Shown here piece after piece: positions 7,086 through 16,091 of a stretch of DNA of 52,998 nt. Each line of letters starts with the position of its first letter. The stretch's first letter is position 1. Made by a program: the position numbers and the translations under genes. The DNA comes from Clostridia bacterium (GTDB lineage Bacteria > Bacillota > Clostridia > TANB77 > CAG-508): the NCBI GenBank assembly GCA_017939755.1, contig JAGBAJ010000031.1, positions 1 to 52,998 on the forward strand, given 5' to 3'. The notes under the pieces are model-generated. The model had not been told where the DNA came from and searched no databases. It saw only the letters and a list, made by a program, of their open reading frames with translations.

Positions 7086-8009
7086 ATGGAGAATAATAAG
7101 GAACAATCTATTGGAAAATTTACTAAGAAATTTATAATAAATTATTTTATAGGAGAAATCATAATTGGGTTAGTTTTAGGAGTTGTTAACGAATTTGTGG
7201 ACTTCTTTCTACCTACACATATTAAACTAGTTATAATTTTTACACTTAATATTTTAGGTTTATGGAAAATTAGTACATCAGCTGTGGAGGTCAGTGTACA
7301 CGAGGCTAATATAGATTCAAATTGTGTGAGCAAAGTACTTAAGAATATTTATTTTTTTCTAATTGGCTTATGTTCAGTAACTATTATATTTAGACTTATT
7401 AGTTTTGTAATTTCAGCTAGCATTTTACCAAGCTATATGTCTATTTTAGTAATAGAATTATTAGCTAAGATAGTGGTTAGTGTAATTAGGTATGTTATTA
7501 TAATTATGATTTGCAAAAGCAAATTAAAACAAATTGTATTAGGTAAAGTAAGAAATAAAGCTTTTTATGTTATATCATTGATTATTTCTATAATTATTGT
7601 AGGAATTATTGGTATAGTAGAAGGTAATCATGAAATAGCAATGAAAAGCAAAGAAAAAGAGCAAAATATAGAAATGGAAAGAAAATATGAGGGAGCTGAT
7701 TGGGAGGAGATTTATTATTCATCAAGTACAAGGTATGAATCTGGTGCTGCTCTTGTTGAAGTAAGTTTAGGGCACGATAACAAAGGCAAAATTAAAAGAT
7801 ATAAGGTTATAAAAGTTAGTTGTGTTGTGCGAAGTAAAAAAGATAATTCAATTGTGGGAGAAATCGAAAAATATTATGAAAATGTGGATTTAGAATATGG
7901 ATACTTTAGTTTTAATGAACAATATAATATTGAACTATCTAACAAATTTATTGGAGATAATTGTAAGATTGATATTAAGGCTTATGGTGTAAGATTGGAT
8001 AGCAATTAA
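7086..8009 (+). CDS. Orphan membrane protein, 307 aa
   Basis: Not recognised. The N-terminal 185 residues contain about five hydrophobic segments (roughly 18-40, 45-60, 88-110, 115-145, 160-178). They are followed by a charged linker (SKEKEQNIEMERKYEG) and a C-terminal hydrophilic domain of about 110 residues rich in beta-strand-like sequence, probably outside the membrane or cytoplasmic. The ribosome site is GGGACGGGA before the ATG. The 190-base gap upstream holds the tRNA terminator and AT-rich sequence with a repeated GAAGTAGGATA (6954-6964 and 7001-7011). The kinase-like gene follows after 21 bases. Confidence 0.7.
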   Translation: MENNKEQSIGKFTKKFIINYFIGEIIIGLVLGVVNEFVDFFLPTHIKLVIIFTLNILGLWKISTSAVEVSVHEANIDSNCVSKVLKNIYFFLIGLCSVTIIFRLISFVISASILPSYMSILVIELLAKIVVSVIRYVIIIMICKSKLKQIVLGKVRNKAFYVISLIISIIIVGIIGIVEGNHEIAMKSKEKEQNIEMERKYEGADWEEIYYSSSTRYESGAALVEVSLGHDNKGKIKRYKVIKVSCVVRSKKDNSIVGEIEKYYENVDLEYGYFSFNEQYNIELSNKFIGDNCKIDIKAYGVRLDSN

Positions 8010-8030
8010 AGGCATGAAAGGATAACCAAT

Positions 8031-9044
8031 ATGATTGAAAAAACTATATTTACCAATGATAAAATAAAAGAAGTATTGGCAGAAGAATACGATTTAAACA
8101 TTGTAAAAATAGAGCACGAAGATAGAGGAAGTTCAAATATTTTCTATGTTTATGATGAAAAAAATAAGAGATATGTTTTAAAGGAATTTGAATCAAGATG
8201 TACAGAAAAAAATATACTAAAAGAAGCAGAAATTATATCTTTTGTTAAAAATAGGGGAATAAATGTTCCTAATTATATAAAAACAAAAGATGATAGGTAT
8301 TACATAAAATATAATAATAGAATCATTATTTTGATGGATTATATAGATGGATATACTAAAGAGCCAAATTCTGGAACATATGAGCAAACAATGGAATCAG
8401 CAGAATTGTTTGGAAAATTAACTAAAATATTAGAAGATTTTGAAGTAATTGAGAATATAGAAATAGAAGAATGGTGTAGTAAATCTCAATTAGAAAAAGC
8501 ACATATTAAGTACAAAGAATTAATATCAAAACTTGGAGATAGTGATATTGAATTAAAAATAAAGAGCGATTTTGAATATAAGATAAAGTTACTAGATAGA
8601 CTAAGTACATTTGATTTTTCTGTTATAAAAAAGTTAACAATGAAAAATTGTCATGGTGACTTTAGCATAATGCAATTTTTATATAAAGATGAAAAAGTTG
8701 TGGCAGTATTAGACTTTGAGAGAGCTAAGTATATACCAGTTATATGGGAAATAATAAGGTCATATGCGAGCATAGATGAAAAATGCAAAGATGGTGATTT
8801 TTGTGTTGATAATTTCCTTGACTATGTAAAAGTTGTAAGAAAATATTTAGACTTAAATATATACGATATAAAGTACATGCCATATGTATATTTAATAAAA
8901 TTTGCTATAAGCACATATGGATATGTAGAATATATGGAGAATAACGATTATACAAATTTACTTAATTATGCTTTTTGGAGAACGAAAATGTGTAAAAGCA
9001 TCGAACTTATATTGAATGAATATAATAATAAAATAGCTAAATGA
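8031..9044 (+). CDS. CotS/aminoglycoside phosphotransferase-fold kinase-like protein
   Basis: 337 aa, ATG after GAAAGGAT. Protein-kinase-like phosphotransferase fold: an N-terminal nucleotide lobe (DRGSSNIFYVYDE, then YVLKEFES with the likely ATP lysine), hinge LMDYIDGYTK, catalytic CHGDFSIMQFLY with D210, and metal-binding VLDFERAKY with D228. This layout matches CotS spore coat kinases and related APH-family proteins. The asparagine normally seven residues after the catalytic-loop histidine (HGDxxxxN) is a glutamine here (Q215), which could weaken or change catalysis. The real substrate is unknown; a spore role is suggested only by family and by gpr elsewhere in the window. Confidence 0.75.
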   Translation: MIEKTIFTNDKIKEVLAEEYDLNIVKIEHEDRGSSNIFYVYDEKNKRYVLKEFESRCTEKNILKEAEIISFVKNRGINVPNYIKTKDDRYYIKYNNRIIILMDYIDGYTKEPNSGTYEQTMESAELFGKLTKILEDFEVIENIEIEEWCSKSQLEKAHIKYKELISKLGDSDIELKIKSDFEYKIKLLDRLSTFDFSVIKKLTMKNCHGDFSIMQFLYKDEKVVAVLDFERAKYIPVIWEIIRSYASIDEKCKDGDFCVDNFLDYVKVVRKYLDLNIYDIKYMPYVYLIKFAISTYGYVEYMENNDYTNLLNYAFWRTKMCKSIELILNEYNNKIAK

Positions 9045-9087
9045 GGTAGCAGTTCTAAGAAATGAGTATTTTCTTCGTTTCTTAGGA

Positions 9088-9116
9088 TTGCTCTAATAAT
9101 TTAGATATGCTATAAT
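9088..9116 (+). promoter_or_regulatory. Promoter of the LOG-family gene
   Basis: TTGCTC (9088-9093), 17 bases, TATAAT (9111-9116). An imperfect hairpin with CTAAGAAA/TTTCTTAG arms (about 9055-9085) lies just upstream and may end the kinase-like transcript. Confidence 0.7.
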
Positions 9117-9178
9117 CTACAAAGTTAATTGTAGCAATGCAATTAAAATAACATGCTTACATAGGAGGTAGCATTAAA

Positions 9179-9718
9179 ATGAAAATTTTTGTTGGATGCT
9201 CATCGAGAGATATTGGTAATCCCGTGTATAACGAGATTGCTGACAAAATTGGTGAGTTCATTGCAAGCAACGGACATGCTTTGGTTTTTGGTGGTTGCTC
9301 TATGGGTTTAATGGGTAGAGTATACTCTAAGGCAAAAAGTGGTGGAGCAAAGGTTATCGCAACACAGGCAAAAGTGTATGCTGATGAACTTGAAGGTGTT
9401 GAAGCATATGACGTGAAGGTTCTTGACACAATCAATGACCGCAAAAATTGCTACAAGAGATGCGCAGATGTTTTAGTTTTTATTCCAGGTGGAATTGGAA
9501 CTCTGGATGAATTTATCGACGCGTTGGAAACAAGACGTGCTGGTGAGCATTTGTGCCCTATGCTTATTGTTAATGCTGATGGTCTGTATGATGGTGTGCT
9601 CGATACTCTTGACAGGATGTATAAGGAGAATCTGGCATCATATGGTACAAGAGAGCTATATCATGCTGTTCATACCGCAGACGAAGCAATTGATTTTTTA
9701 AATCAAATAAGAGTATAA
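9179..9718 (+). CDS. LOG family (lysine decarboxylase-like) nucleotide phosphoribohydrolase
   Basis: 179 aa, ATG eight bases after AGGAGGT. Rossmann-like protein of the LOG/TIGR00730 family: FGGCSMGLMG near residue 40 and the signature IPGGIGTLDEFIDALETRRAG at about 101-121, with PGGxGTxxE and the following arginine as catalytic residues. Family members cleave ribose 5'-phosphate from cytokinin nucleotides or AMP-like substrates. The gene stands alone between its own promoter and a strong terminator, and its codons are GC-richer than those of adjacent genes, like the genes at 635, 28446, 31884 and 41570. Confidence 0.85.
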   Translation: MKIFVGCSSRDIGNPVYNEIADKIGEFIASNGHALVFGGCSMGLMGRVYSKAKSGGAKVIATQAKVYADELEGVEAYDVKVLDTINDRKNCYKRCADVLVFIPGGIGTLDEFIDALETRRAGEHLCPMLIVNADGLYDGVLDTLDRMYKENLASYGTRELYHAVHTADEAIDFLNQIRV

Positions 9719-9725
9719 GAGAAAG

Positions 9726-9751
9726 GCAGGGGAGGAATTCCTCTGCTTTTT
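9726..9751 (+). terminator. Terminator of the LOG-family gene
   Basis: GCAGGGG, loop AGGAATT, CCTCTGC, then five T, eight bases after the stop codon. Confidence 0.85.
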
Positions 9752-9786
9752 ACTGCAATAGGAAAGTAACACTTTCCTATTGTAGT
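9752..9786. repeat. Palindromic repeat, family A (AATAGGAAAG hairpin)
   Basis: ACTGCAATAGGAAAGT, loop AAC, ACTTTCCTATTGTAGT: a 16-bp stem with one wobble. Related hairpins at 15868-15903, 33112-33153 and a half copy at 43207-43221 share AATAGGAAA but have different inner arms that still pair. The rest of 9787-9901 holds no gene; an ATGCACAAAG stretch at 9806 resembles family E. Confidence 0.75.
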
Positions 9787-9901
9787 AGGGGCTACGCTAG
9801 AACAAATGCACAAAGCTAGGGCAAATAACATACAATAGTATATATAGTAATTTTACTTATATAGAGCAAAAAAATAAATATATAGTTTTTAGAGGTTTTG
9901 T

Positions 9902-10546
9902 ATGAAAAATGTTTTATATAGTTTAGCGGATAACAATCTAGATACGGATTATGTGGCAGAGTCAATTGTAAAAAAGTTAAATAAAAAATATAATAAGAAA
10001 TTTGAGGTAATAAAGATTGGGGATAGATACGGAACTAAAATTTCAAATGAAGCAACGGCATTATGCTCTATAAAGGACTATGATAGATTTATTTTTAGGG
10101 CAAAGTATGACATGGTTGAGGAAAAAATCATTTGTGATGATTTTCCAATTAGATGTACTTGTTTTTATATTGAAAATGAAATTAGCAGAACATTAAAGGA
10201 TGTTAAATCTATAGTGAGAGCTGATATTTCAAGAAAAAATAATTTAAATAATATATATAAAATAGGTGAATTTTTACAAAAATTTTCTCAAGATTGTTTT
10301 ATAGCAACTCTAATTATTGAAAAGAGTGAATCAAACGATTTTATTAAGTTTTTATCTGAACTTCAAACGCTGCATAATAAACTAAGACTAAACATTATTG
10401 TTTATGAAATGGAGAAAAAAGAGTTTGAAAGATTTTATAATACTAGCAAGACTTTGGAAAGTTTTCCTATAAGCTATATAGAAACTTTTAAAATTAGTAA
10501 AAAAGAAATTTACAGAATTGAAGATGGAATTATAAAGTGTTGTTAG
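9902..10546 (+). CDS. Orphan protein, 214 aa
   Basis: Not recognised. A soluble, charged protein beginning MKNVLYSLADNNLDTDYVAE. Alternating hydrophobic strands (FEVIKIGD, DRFIFRAKYD, FIATLIIEK, RLNIIVYEME) suggest an alpha/beta Rossmann- or flavodoxin-like fold, but no nucleotide-binding motif is clear. It ends in two cysteines. ATG follows an AGAGG site at close distance. AT-rich in the host style, unlike the LOG gene before it. Confidence 0.6.
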   Translation: MKNVLYSLADNNLDTDYVAESIVKKLNKKYNKKFEVIKIGDRYGTKISNEATALCSIKDYDRFIFRAKYDMVEEKIICDDFPIRCTCFYIENEISRTLKDVKSIVRADISRKNNLNNIYKIGEFLQKFSQDCFIATLIIEKSESNDFIKFLSELQTLHNKLRLNIIVYEMEKKEFERFYNTSKTLESFPISYIETFKISKKEIYRIEDGIIKCC

Positions 10547-10626
10547 TATTTATAAAATATCCAGGAATAAAAAGTATAAATAAAAAATTTAAACTTTATT
10601 GATAGAAGTAATAGAGCGGAGGGATT

Positions 10627-11829
10627 ATGCCGAATAGTGAGATGATGCTAAAGCAATCAACGCAAGTTGCATACTTAAATTGTTTAGAGAAAGGCGAGAA
10701 AAATCTAATACTAAATGGTAAAAAAGGGCCTTTTTCTATTAAGCAGTTAATATTGGCTACCATTGATATCGATTCAATTAGAGATAAATTAGAAGAAACA
10801 AAACTGAATGGTAATGAGAAAATTTTTCAAAAGATAATCATGCAATCAGATCTAGATATACAAGATAAACAAATAATTACTAGGTTTGAAGATGAAGTAT
10901 TAAATTGGAAAATTGCGTACATTCATAATATGACAGATATAAATGGATTCTATGGATGTGTAATTGAAACATCAGATTATAATGCAATTGTTTGCTTTAG
11001 AGGAAGTGAGGGCTTTGAAGATTATGCAGGCTTAGTATACGATTGGGTGCAATCAGATTTAGGTTTATTAAATCAGACTGAAACTATACAAACCATTGAA
11101 ACAGAGCAATTTGCAATAATTCTTAATGAGAGGAATGTACTAGATAAGTATGAAACAATTGATGTAACAGGTCATTCCTTAGGAGGAAATTTAGCCAGTC
11201 ATTTTGCTGTAGTTTGTGCCTCAAGAGAAGAAACTAGAAAAATATTTGATAAAATAGGTAGAGCATACAATTTTGATGGGCCTGGAGTATCAGATGAATA
11301 TATACATAAAAATAGAAACAATATTGATAAAGTCGCCGAAAAAATTACACATTATAAATGGAGTCCTATAGGAAGTTTATTATATAATTTACCAGGTGAG
11401 AATGAAGTATTTTTAAAAACAAGAAAATACTATGGCGATGGTGGATTTAAAGATAGAATTAGGTATTATACCTTTGGAAAGCATGATACAAAGAGCCTAA
11501 TATTTGACAAAAATGGTATGGCCATACGAGGGAAAGAAGGCTTTTTAGCTAAAAAATTAAAAAAGTTATCATTAGATTTTGAACAAATTCCAACAATAAC
11601 AAATGCTATATATGCACTAGCAGCATCAACTATTGGAAAACTAATTTATAAAAAGAAAGATGGAAAAATTGGTTTTAAATTGCCATTTGTTAATAAATTT
11701 CCAAATAATCGTAGAGGAGAGGTTTTTGAATATCAAGATTTAAAATTGAAATATTGCGATATGGTAAATGTGGTAGTTGAACAGGTAAAGGAATATGTTA
11801 GTGATGAATATATTAAAAATGTAAATTAG
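10627..11829 (+). CDS. Lipase-like alpha/beta hydrolase (DUF2974/Mbeg1 type)
   Basis: 400 aa, ATG after GGAGGG. The nucleophile elbow VTGHSLGGNLAS puts the catalytic serine at about S184; NAIVCFRGSE (about residues 119-128) precedes it as in fungal-lipase-like and DUF2974 proteins. NFDGPGVSDEY may supply the aspartate and FGKHDTKSL the histidine. No signal peptide is seen, so it is probably cytoplasmic or released by other means. Proteins of this type act on acyl esters; the substrate is unknown. It has its own terminator at 11871. Confidence 0.75.
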   Translation: MPNSEMMLKQSTQVAYLNCLEKGEKNLILNGKKGPFSIKQLILATIDIDSIRDKLEETKLNGNEKIFQKIIMQSDLDIQDKQIITRFEDEVLNWKIAYIHNMTDINGFYGCVIETSDYNAIVCFRGSEGFEDYAGLVYDWVQSDLGLLNQTETIQTIETEQFAIILNERNVLDKYETIDVTGHSLGGNLASHFAVVCASREETRKIFDKIGRAYNFDGPGVSDEYIHKNRNNIDKVAEKITHYKWSPIGSLLYNLPGENEVFLKTRKYYGDGGFKDRIRYYTFGKHDTKSLIFDKNGMAIRGKEGFLAKKLKKLSLDFEQIPTITNAIYALAASTIGKLIYKKKDGKIGFKLPFVNKFPNNRRGEVFEYQDLKLKYCDMVNVVVEQVKEYVSDEYIKNVN

Positions 11830-11870
11830 ATAATTATACAAGAAATCAATCATTAAATAAGTAAAGCGAT

Positions 11871-11901
11871 AAAAGAGCTTGCATTTTATTTGCTCTTTTT
11901 A
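11871..11901 (+). terminator. Terminator of the lipase-like gene
   Basis: AAAAGAGC, loop TTGCATTTTATTT, GCTCTTTT followed by T. Confidence 0.75.
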
Positions 11902-11942
11902 TAAGATTAATATAGGTAAAATAATTTTAGAGATGGTGTTTT

Positions 11943-12860
11943 ATGAAAATAGATGAAAATTTATTATTGGATAAGTTATGTCAGTCAGTAAAAAGATACA
12001 TTGAGCTTGCTATAAAAGAGTATGGAAGCTATATGAAACCAGAGCAATTGGAATTGTTGAATAATCTAAAGGAGAGCAACGATATTGTTAGATTTAACAA
12101 TGATAAAACTGTTAGTTTTTTTTGTATGAATGATTATATTAAAATTCCAAGGTATGCAGTAGGAATTCTTAAAAAGCTAAAATGGATTCCTGGATTCGGA
12201 GCCAATAAGAAACATAAGTGTTATAAAGATGGTGAGATATTGAATAACACAACATATTTAGGATATTTAAAGCATGTAATTATTGCAGGGTTGAATTACG
12301 AGCAGTTTTGTGAAGAGTCTTTGCCACATGAAGTTATACATCTATGTGGTTCAGGTGGATGGGATCCTTTTAGAGAAGGTTTAACAGAGCTAAAGGCAAG
12401 GATGCTTTCAATAAAGTATAATTTGCCATTGAGTAGATGTGGATACAATAAAGAAGTAGCGATTGTTTCAGCTGTACAAGATATTTTGGGAGAAGATTTA
12501 ATGAGTAAAATTGCATTTACACCTAATGAATTCGAGGTAATGTCGTTTGTGGTTGATAAATATGGTGCAGATGTATTTGAGAAATTGGTGCAAATTAGAA
12601 GTAAAATGAGAGTAGTTTGCTCGTACAAGAATGTACATAGTAATGGAATCTTATCTCCAATAAAAAAGATTTTATCTTATGATAAACTTGATTATTCTGA
12701 GGTTTGGCCAATAATAGAAGAGCTTAAACAAGAGGTTGAGAAAAATCAGTATAAAACAGATTTAAAATATGATGGTATAATGGATTATATTAGAAGCAAA
12801 GAGCAAACTACAGAAATAGAAATAGAGGATAACAAAGAGAATATCAAGAGCCAAAGGTGA
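11943..12860 (+). CDS. Putative zinc metalloprotease-like protein, 305 aa
   Basis: No family recognised. It contains HEVIH (H129, E130, H133), then FREGLTELKARML, where E145 or E149 could be the third zinc ligand as in gluzincins. The surrounding segment (SLPHEVIHLCGSGGW) fits an active-site helix. No signal peptide; the C-terminal 40 residues are hydrophilic and glutamate-rich (EQTTEIEIEDNKENIKSQR). A lysine-rich pre-domain spans residues 75-95. Peptidase activity is inferred from the motif only. Confidence 0.6.
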   Translation: MKIDENLLLDKLCQSVKRYIELAIKEYGSYMKPEQLELLNNLKESNDIVRFNNDKTVSFFCMNDYIKIPRYAVGILKKLKWIPGFGANKKHKCYKDGEILNNTTYLGYLKHVIIAGLNYEQFCEESLPHEVIHLCGSGGWDPFREGLTELKARMLSIKYNLPLSRCGYNKEVAIVSAVQDILGEDLMSKIAFTPNEFEVMSFVVDKYGADVFEKLVQIRSKMRVVCSYKNVHSNGILSPIKKILSYDKLDYSEVWPIIEELKQEVEKNQYKTDLKYDGIMDYIRSKEQTTEIEIEDNKENIKSQR

Positions 12861-12952
12861 TGAGCATGTTACGTGAGATATCTATTTTAATAGCTTTATC
12901 AAAGTGTTTCATAATGTGGTCAAAAGAAATATAATTTTTTGCACATGACCAT

Positions 12953-13657
12953 TTGGTTGAAAGGGAAGTGTTGTATGTAGTGAGAAATTTAGAAAATATT
13001 TTAAAAAATAGAGCAATTGACTATAATCAATTGGTTAAATATGGATTTGTTAAGATGGACAATTTATACCTATATAAGACTAACATTATGAATAACGAAT
13101 TTGAAATAAATATAGGTATTTCTGCAGATAAATCGTATTCAAAACTTATTGATAACGAAACTAATGAAGAATACGCTTTGGTTGATGTACAAAGTGCAAC
13201 AGGCGAATTTGTTGGTGTAGTAAGGCACGAATATGAAAATGTAATTAATGATATGATAAAAAAATGTACCATAAAAGACGTATTTAAAAGTACTCAAGCT
13301 AAAGAAATAATTAATTATGTGAGTTTAAAATATAGTGATAATTTAGAGTTTTTATGGGAAAAATTTGATGATAATGCTGTATGGAGAAATAAGAAAAATA
13401 ATAAGTGGTATGGAATCTTATTAACAATAAAAAAAGAAAAACTTGGAATAGAATCGGATGAAATGGTTGAAATAATTGACCTTATGTATCAAAAAGATTC
13501 GATAGATTCAATAATAGATAACGAGTTTATTTATCCTGGATATCATATGAATAAGAAAAGTTGGATTACAATAAAATTAGATAATACAGTAAAAACATCA
13601 AAGATTAAAAAGCTAATAGACAATAGCTATGAAATTTCAATTCAAAAAAGTAAATGA
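12953..13657 (+). CDS. MmcQ/YjbR-like protein with extra N-terminal region
   Basis: About 234 aa. The C-terminal 110 residues match the YjbR/MmcQ fold (CyaY-like): WEKFDDNAVWRNKKNNKWYG, then YPGYHMNKKSWITIKLD and IKKLIDNSYEI. The first 100 residues hold an additional region usual in clostridial versions. The start is uncertain: no ATG is in frame near the 5' end; TTG 12953, TTG 12971 and GTG 12980 are candidates around an AAGGGA at about 12960-12966. YjbR proteins are described as possible DNA-binding proteins, but the role is not settled. Confidence 0.7.
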   Translation: MVEREVLYVVRNLENILKNRAIDYNQLVKYGFVKMDNLYLYKTNIMNNEFEINIGISADKSYSKLIDNETNEEYALVDVQSATGEFVGVVRHEYENVINDMIKKCTIKDVFKSTQAKEIINYVSLKYSDNLEFLWEKFDDNAVWRNKKNNKWYGILLTIKKEKLGIESDEMVEIIDLMYQKDSIDSIIDNEFIYPGYHMNKKSWITIKLDNTVKTSKIKKLIDNSYEISIQKSK

Positions 13658-13745
13658 GCAATAATTTAACAAATGAAATAGTGTTTTACAGCCTAACAAT
13701 TAGGATTAATTGTAATATAGAAGGTGCGTACTTAATATAAATAGA

Positions 13746-13806
13746 AGGACTCTATTGTGATATGAAACTCCTTAAATAGATAGGAAAGATATCATTGTAG
13801 GGTCCT
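13746..13806. other. Long imperfect hairpin upstream of the 628-aa gene
   Basis: Arms 13746-13763 and 13789-13806 (AGGACTCTATTGTGATAT and ATATCATTGTAGGGTCCT) pair over 18 positions with wobbles and one mismatch, enclosing a 25-base loop. No T tract follows, so it is not an ordinary terminator. It lies in the gene-free stretch 13658-13930, which otherwise holds AT-rich sequence and the promoter at 13862. Confidence 0.6.
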
Positions 13807-13861
13807 ATTTGTGAATTAACGTAAATGGTAAATTATGACGAATATTGTAAAACAAAAAAAC

Positions 13862-13890
13862 TTTACAGTTTACATTTTTTGTATTATAAT
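13862..13890 (+). promoter_or_regulatory. Promoter of the 628-aa gene
   Basis: TTTACA (13862-13867), 17 bases, TATAAT (13885-13890), 40 bases before the ATG. Confidence 0.75.
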
Positions 13891-13930
13891 GGTTCAGTTG
13901 TAAAAAAGTATACAAGTAAGGAGATAATAT

Positions 13931-15817
13931 ATGAATAATACAATCAATCCTATTAATGTGGCTATCTCTGCAGAGCGACAGGTACAGGCTTTTAAAAAGG
14001 CAGAAAGTGAAAAAATACAAGAAATAAAAAACATACGTAATCAATTAGCAGACATGAAAAGAACACTATCTGCATTAATTTATGCGGCAGGAAGCGGTTT
14101 CCTGGACGTATATCCTCAGGCAGAGGGCTTTATTGAAGGTCGTATAAAAACACTAGATAGTATAGAAATAAAGACAAGAAATGAAATAACAGAAGTTTTA
14201 AGTGAAATAGAAGAAGATCCTTTAATCAATCAGCAAGAAATTCTTAAAAAAATTGCAGCAATTAATTTTAAGGATTTATTTGCATTCAGTGTTGTAACAA
14301 CTACAACACCAGAGCGATTTATGACTGGTAACGACGAAAAAAATGAAGAGCTTGGAACTTTAGGTCAAGAAGTAGTAGCAACAAAAAAGAGAATAAAAGA
14401 GCATAAAGAGTTTACAGCAGCTAATAAGAAAATAAAAAATAAGTTAACAAGTACAATTGAGGAATTAAAGGATTACGAGACTGGTGCGATGACAGATGCT
14501 GAAATTTCTGAAGCCATTGAAAGTAGAAAGCAAGAATTGGTATCAAATCATACAACTTTTAGTTCAGAAGAAGTAGCAAAAATTATTGATGAATGTGTAT
14601 CTTTAGCAAGACAGAGATCAAAAGAGCAAATATCTACACAAATTGAAGAAAGAAGAGAATTTTTAGATAATACAACACATAATGTTGAATATGGAAAAAT
14701 TAATATTGAACGTACTAAAGGAGTATTAAAAAGAGCCTTAAGAGATTTGCAATATAAAATGAGTGCATTTTATGTAGAGAATTTGGCAAGTTTTTCAATT
14801 TTCAAGTTTTGGGGAACCACATCAAATAGAAATGCTAAGCCGATGAATAAACCAGGATTCAGATCTATGAATACCGGATACGAGGTCACTTTTACAGATG
14901 ACGAAAATAAAGGAACTACTATTAAGTTTGAAGCCCAAGGTAAAGGTGAAATTGATTATGAGGATGCAGAATTTTCTGCAAAAGGAGCGTCGTACCATGA
15001 AGCACAAAAAACTAAGGATGGAATAATTTCAAAAAATATAGTAATGCCAGATTTTACAATAATAGGAAAAGATTTAACAAACAAGATAGAAAAAGCTATT
15101 AGAGGAAAATATAGTGATATTACATCTATCGAAGATTTTGAAGATCTTGATATGCACAAAGCAGTTGACGAATATAATTCATACAAGAAAAGAATATCAG
15201 AAGAAGTAAAAAAAGAAGATGGCGACAATAAACAATCAAAGAGAAAAATAAAGAAGAAAATGGCTGAAGTCTTTGAGAGAACAAAAGAATTTTTTATCCA
15301 AAAAGAAATTGATGCCAAAGTTACCGAGTGTGTTAACATGATGGCAGAGAACAAGGATTTTTGCAGTAAGATTAAGGAAAATCCAGAAAATGAGGAATTT
15401 TACAATAAACAAATTCAATTAATTAGAAAATCAAACCCAGAATTATCAGAGAGAAAAATTGCCCATATGGCAAGAGTAAAGCTATTGTACAGATTAAAAG
15501 AGCTAGAGATACTTAAATATGCTGAGACATCTATTCCAATGTACTTTAGAACAAATTTAGAGCAAATAAGTTCACCAGATATTTCTATATATTGGTACAC
15601 TCCAGGTGAATCAATATACAGATTCTTTGTAAATAGGTTAAATGGTCTAAAAGACGAAGATGGCAAGTATGTAATAGAGCCACAAGAGCAGCAGAAAAGA
15701 GCTTTGTTAAGATTAGGTGGATTATTCGATGGAGATATAAATAATTTTTATACTTATGGGAAGAAATCTGGAATTTTAAAGAGCCCAAATGAGAGCCCTG
15801 ATGAAGGGGAAAGGTAA
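13931..15817 (+). CDS. Orphan 628-aa coiled-coil protein with divergent RelA/SpoT-like signature
   Basis: Not assigned to a family with certainty. Two blocks resemble the RelA/SpoT nucleotidyltransferase domain. The first, residues 65-121, has EGRIKTLDSI (like the R-K-S-I block) and INFKDLFAFSVV (like the D-x-A-G-x-R strand). The second, about 300-360, has KPGFRSMN (like the GYRSLH motif, R311), IKFEAQG (like EIQIRT, E334 and Q336) and GASYHEAQK (like the late H-x-x-K region). The usual G-x-R after the aspartate and the arginine of QIRT are not kept. Between the blocks lie 170 residues rich in charged helices; the last 250 residues are largely helical. Its own promoter and terminator make it monocistronic. 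It could be an alarmone synthetase relative, a toxin-type enzyme or an inactive scaffold. Confidence 0.6.
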   Translation: MNNTINPINVAISAERQVQAFKKAESEKIQEIKNIRNQLADMKRTLSALIYAAGSGFLDVYPQAEGFIEGRIKTLDSIEIKTRNEITEVLSEIEEDPLINQQEILKKIAAINFKDLFAFSVVTTTTPERFMTGNDEKNEELGTLGQEVVATKKRIKEHKEFTAANKKIKNKLTSTIEELKDYETGAMTDAEISEAIESRKQELVSNHTTFSSEEVAKIIDECVSLARQRSKEQISTQIEERREFLDNTTHNVEYGKINIERTKGVLKRALRDLQYKMSAFYVENLASFSIFKFWGTTSNRNAKPMNKPGFRSMNTGYEVTFTDDENKGTTIKFEAQGKGEIDYEDAEFSAKGASYHEAQKTKDGIISKNIVMPDFTIIGKDLTNKIEKAIRGKYSDITSIEDFEDLDMHKAVDEYNSYKKRISEEVKKEDGDNKQSKRKIKKKMAEVFERTKEFFIQKEIDAKVTECVNMMAENKDFCSKIKENPENEEFYNKQIQLIRKSNPELSERKIAHMARVKLLYRLKELEILKYAETSIPMYFRTNLEQISSPDISIYWYTPGESIYRFFVNRLNGLKDEDGKYVIEPQEQQKRALLRLGGLFDGDINNFYTYGKKSGILKSPNESPDEGER

Positions 15818-15822
15818 TTAGT

Positions 15823-15868
15823 AAAAAAGAGCATATGTGCATTATGAGGTGCAGTTTGCTCTTTTTTT
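15823..15868 (+). terminator. Terminator of the 628-aa gene
   Basis: AAAAAAGAGCA at 15823-15833 faces TGCTCTTTTTT at 15857-15867, with an inner GTGCA/TGCAG arm. Confidence 0.8.
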
Positions 15869-15999
15869 ATATAATAGGAAAAGCTCTGCTTTCTTATTAT
15901 ATAACAAGCTTCTCGAAAATAGATGCACACAAACTTTACGTTGCAAAGTTTGGCGCTGAACAAATTTACTGAAAAAATCTTTGATTTTTTCAGATTTGT
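15868..15999. repeat. Cluster of three palindromes (family A, family E and a third hairpin)
   Basis: 15868-15903 is a family A hairpin (TATAATAGGAAAAGC facing GCTTTCTTATTATA). 15921-15967 is a family E element, AGATGCACAC followed by CAAACTTT/AAAGTTTG. 15961-15999 is a strong hairpin with arms ending CTGAAAAAATC and GATTTTTTCAG. No gene lies here. Confidence 0.7.
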
Positions 16000-16091
16000 T
16001 AGCTATGATATGATATAATTAGTTCAATTGTACACGAAACAAGGTCCTAACTATTAATTGTTAATAAATATATTATATAAGGAGAAAATTA

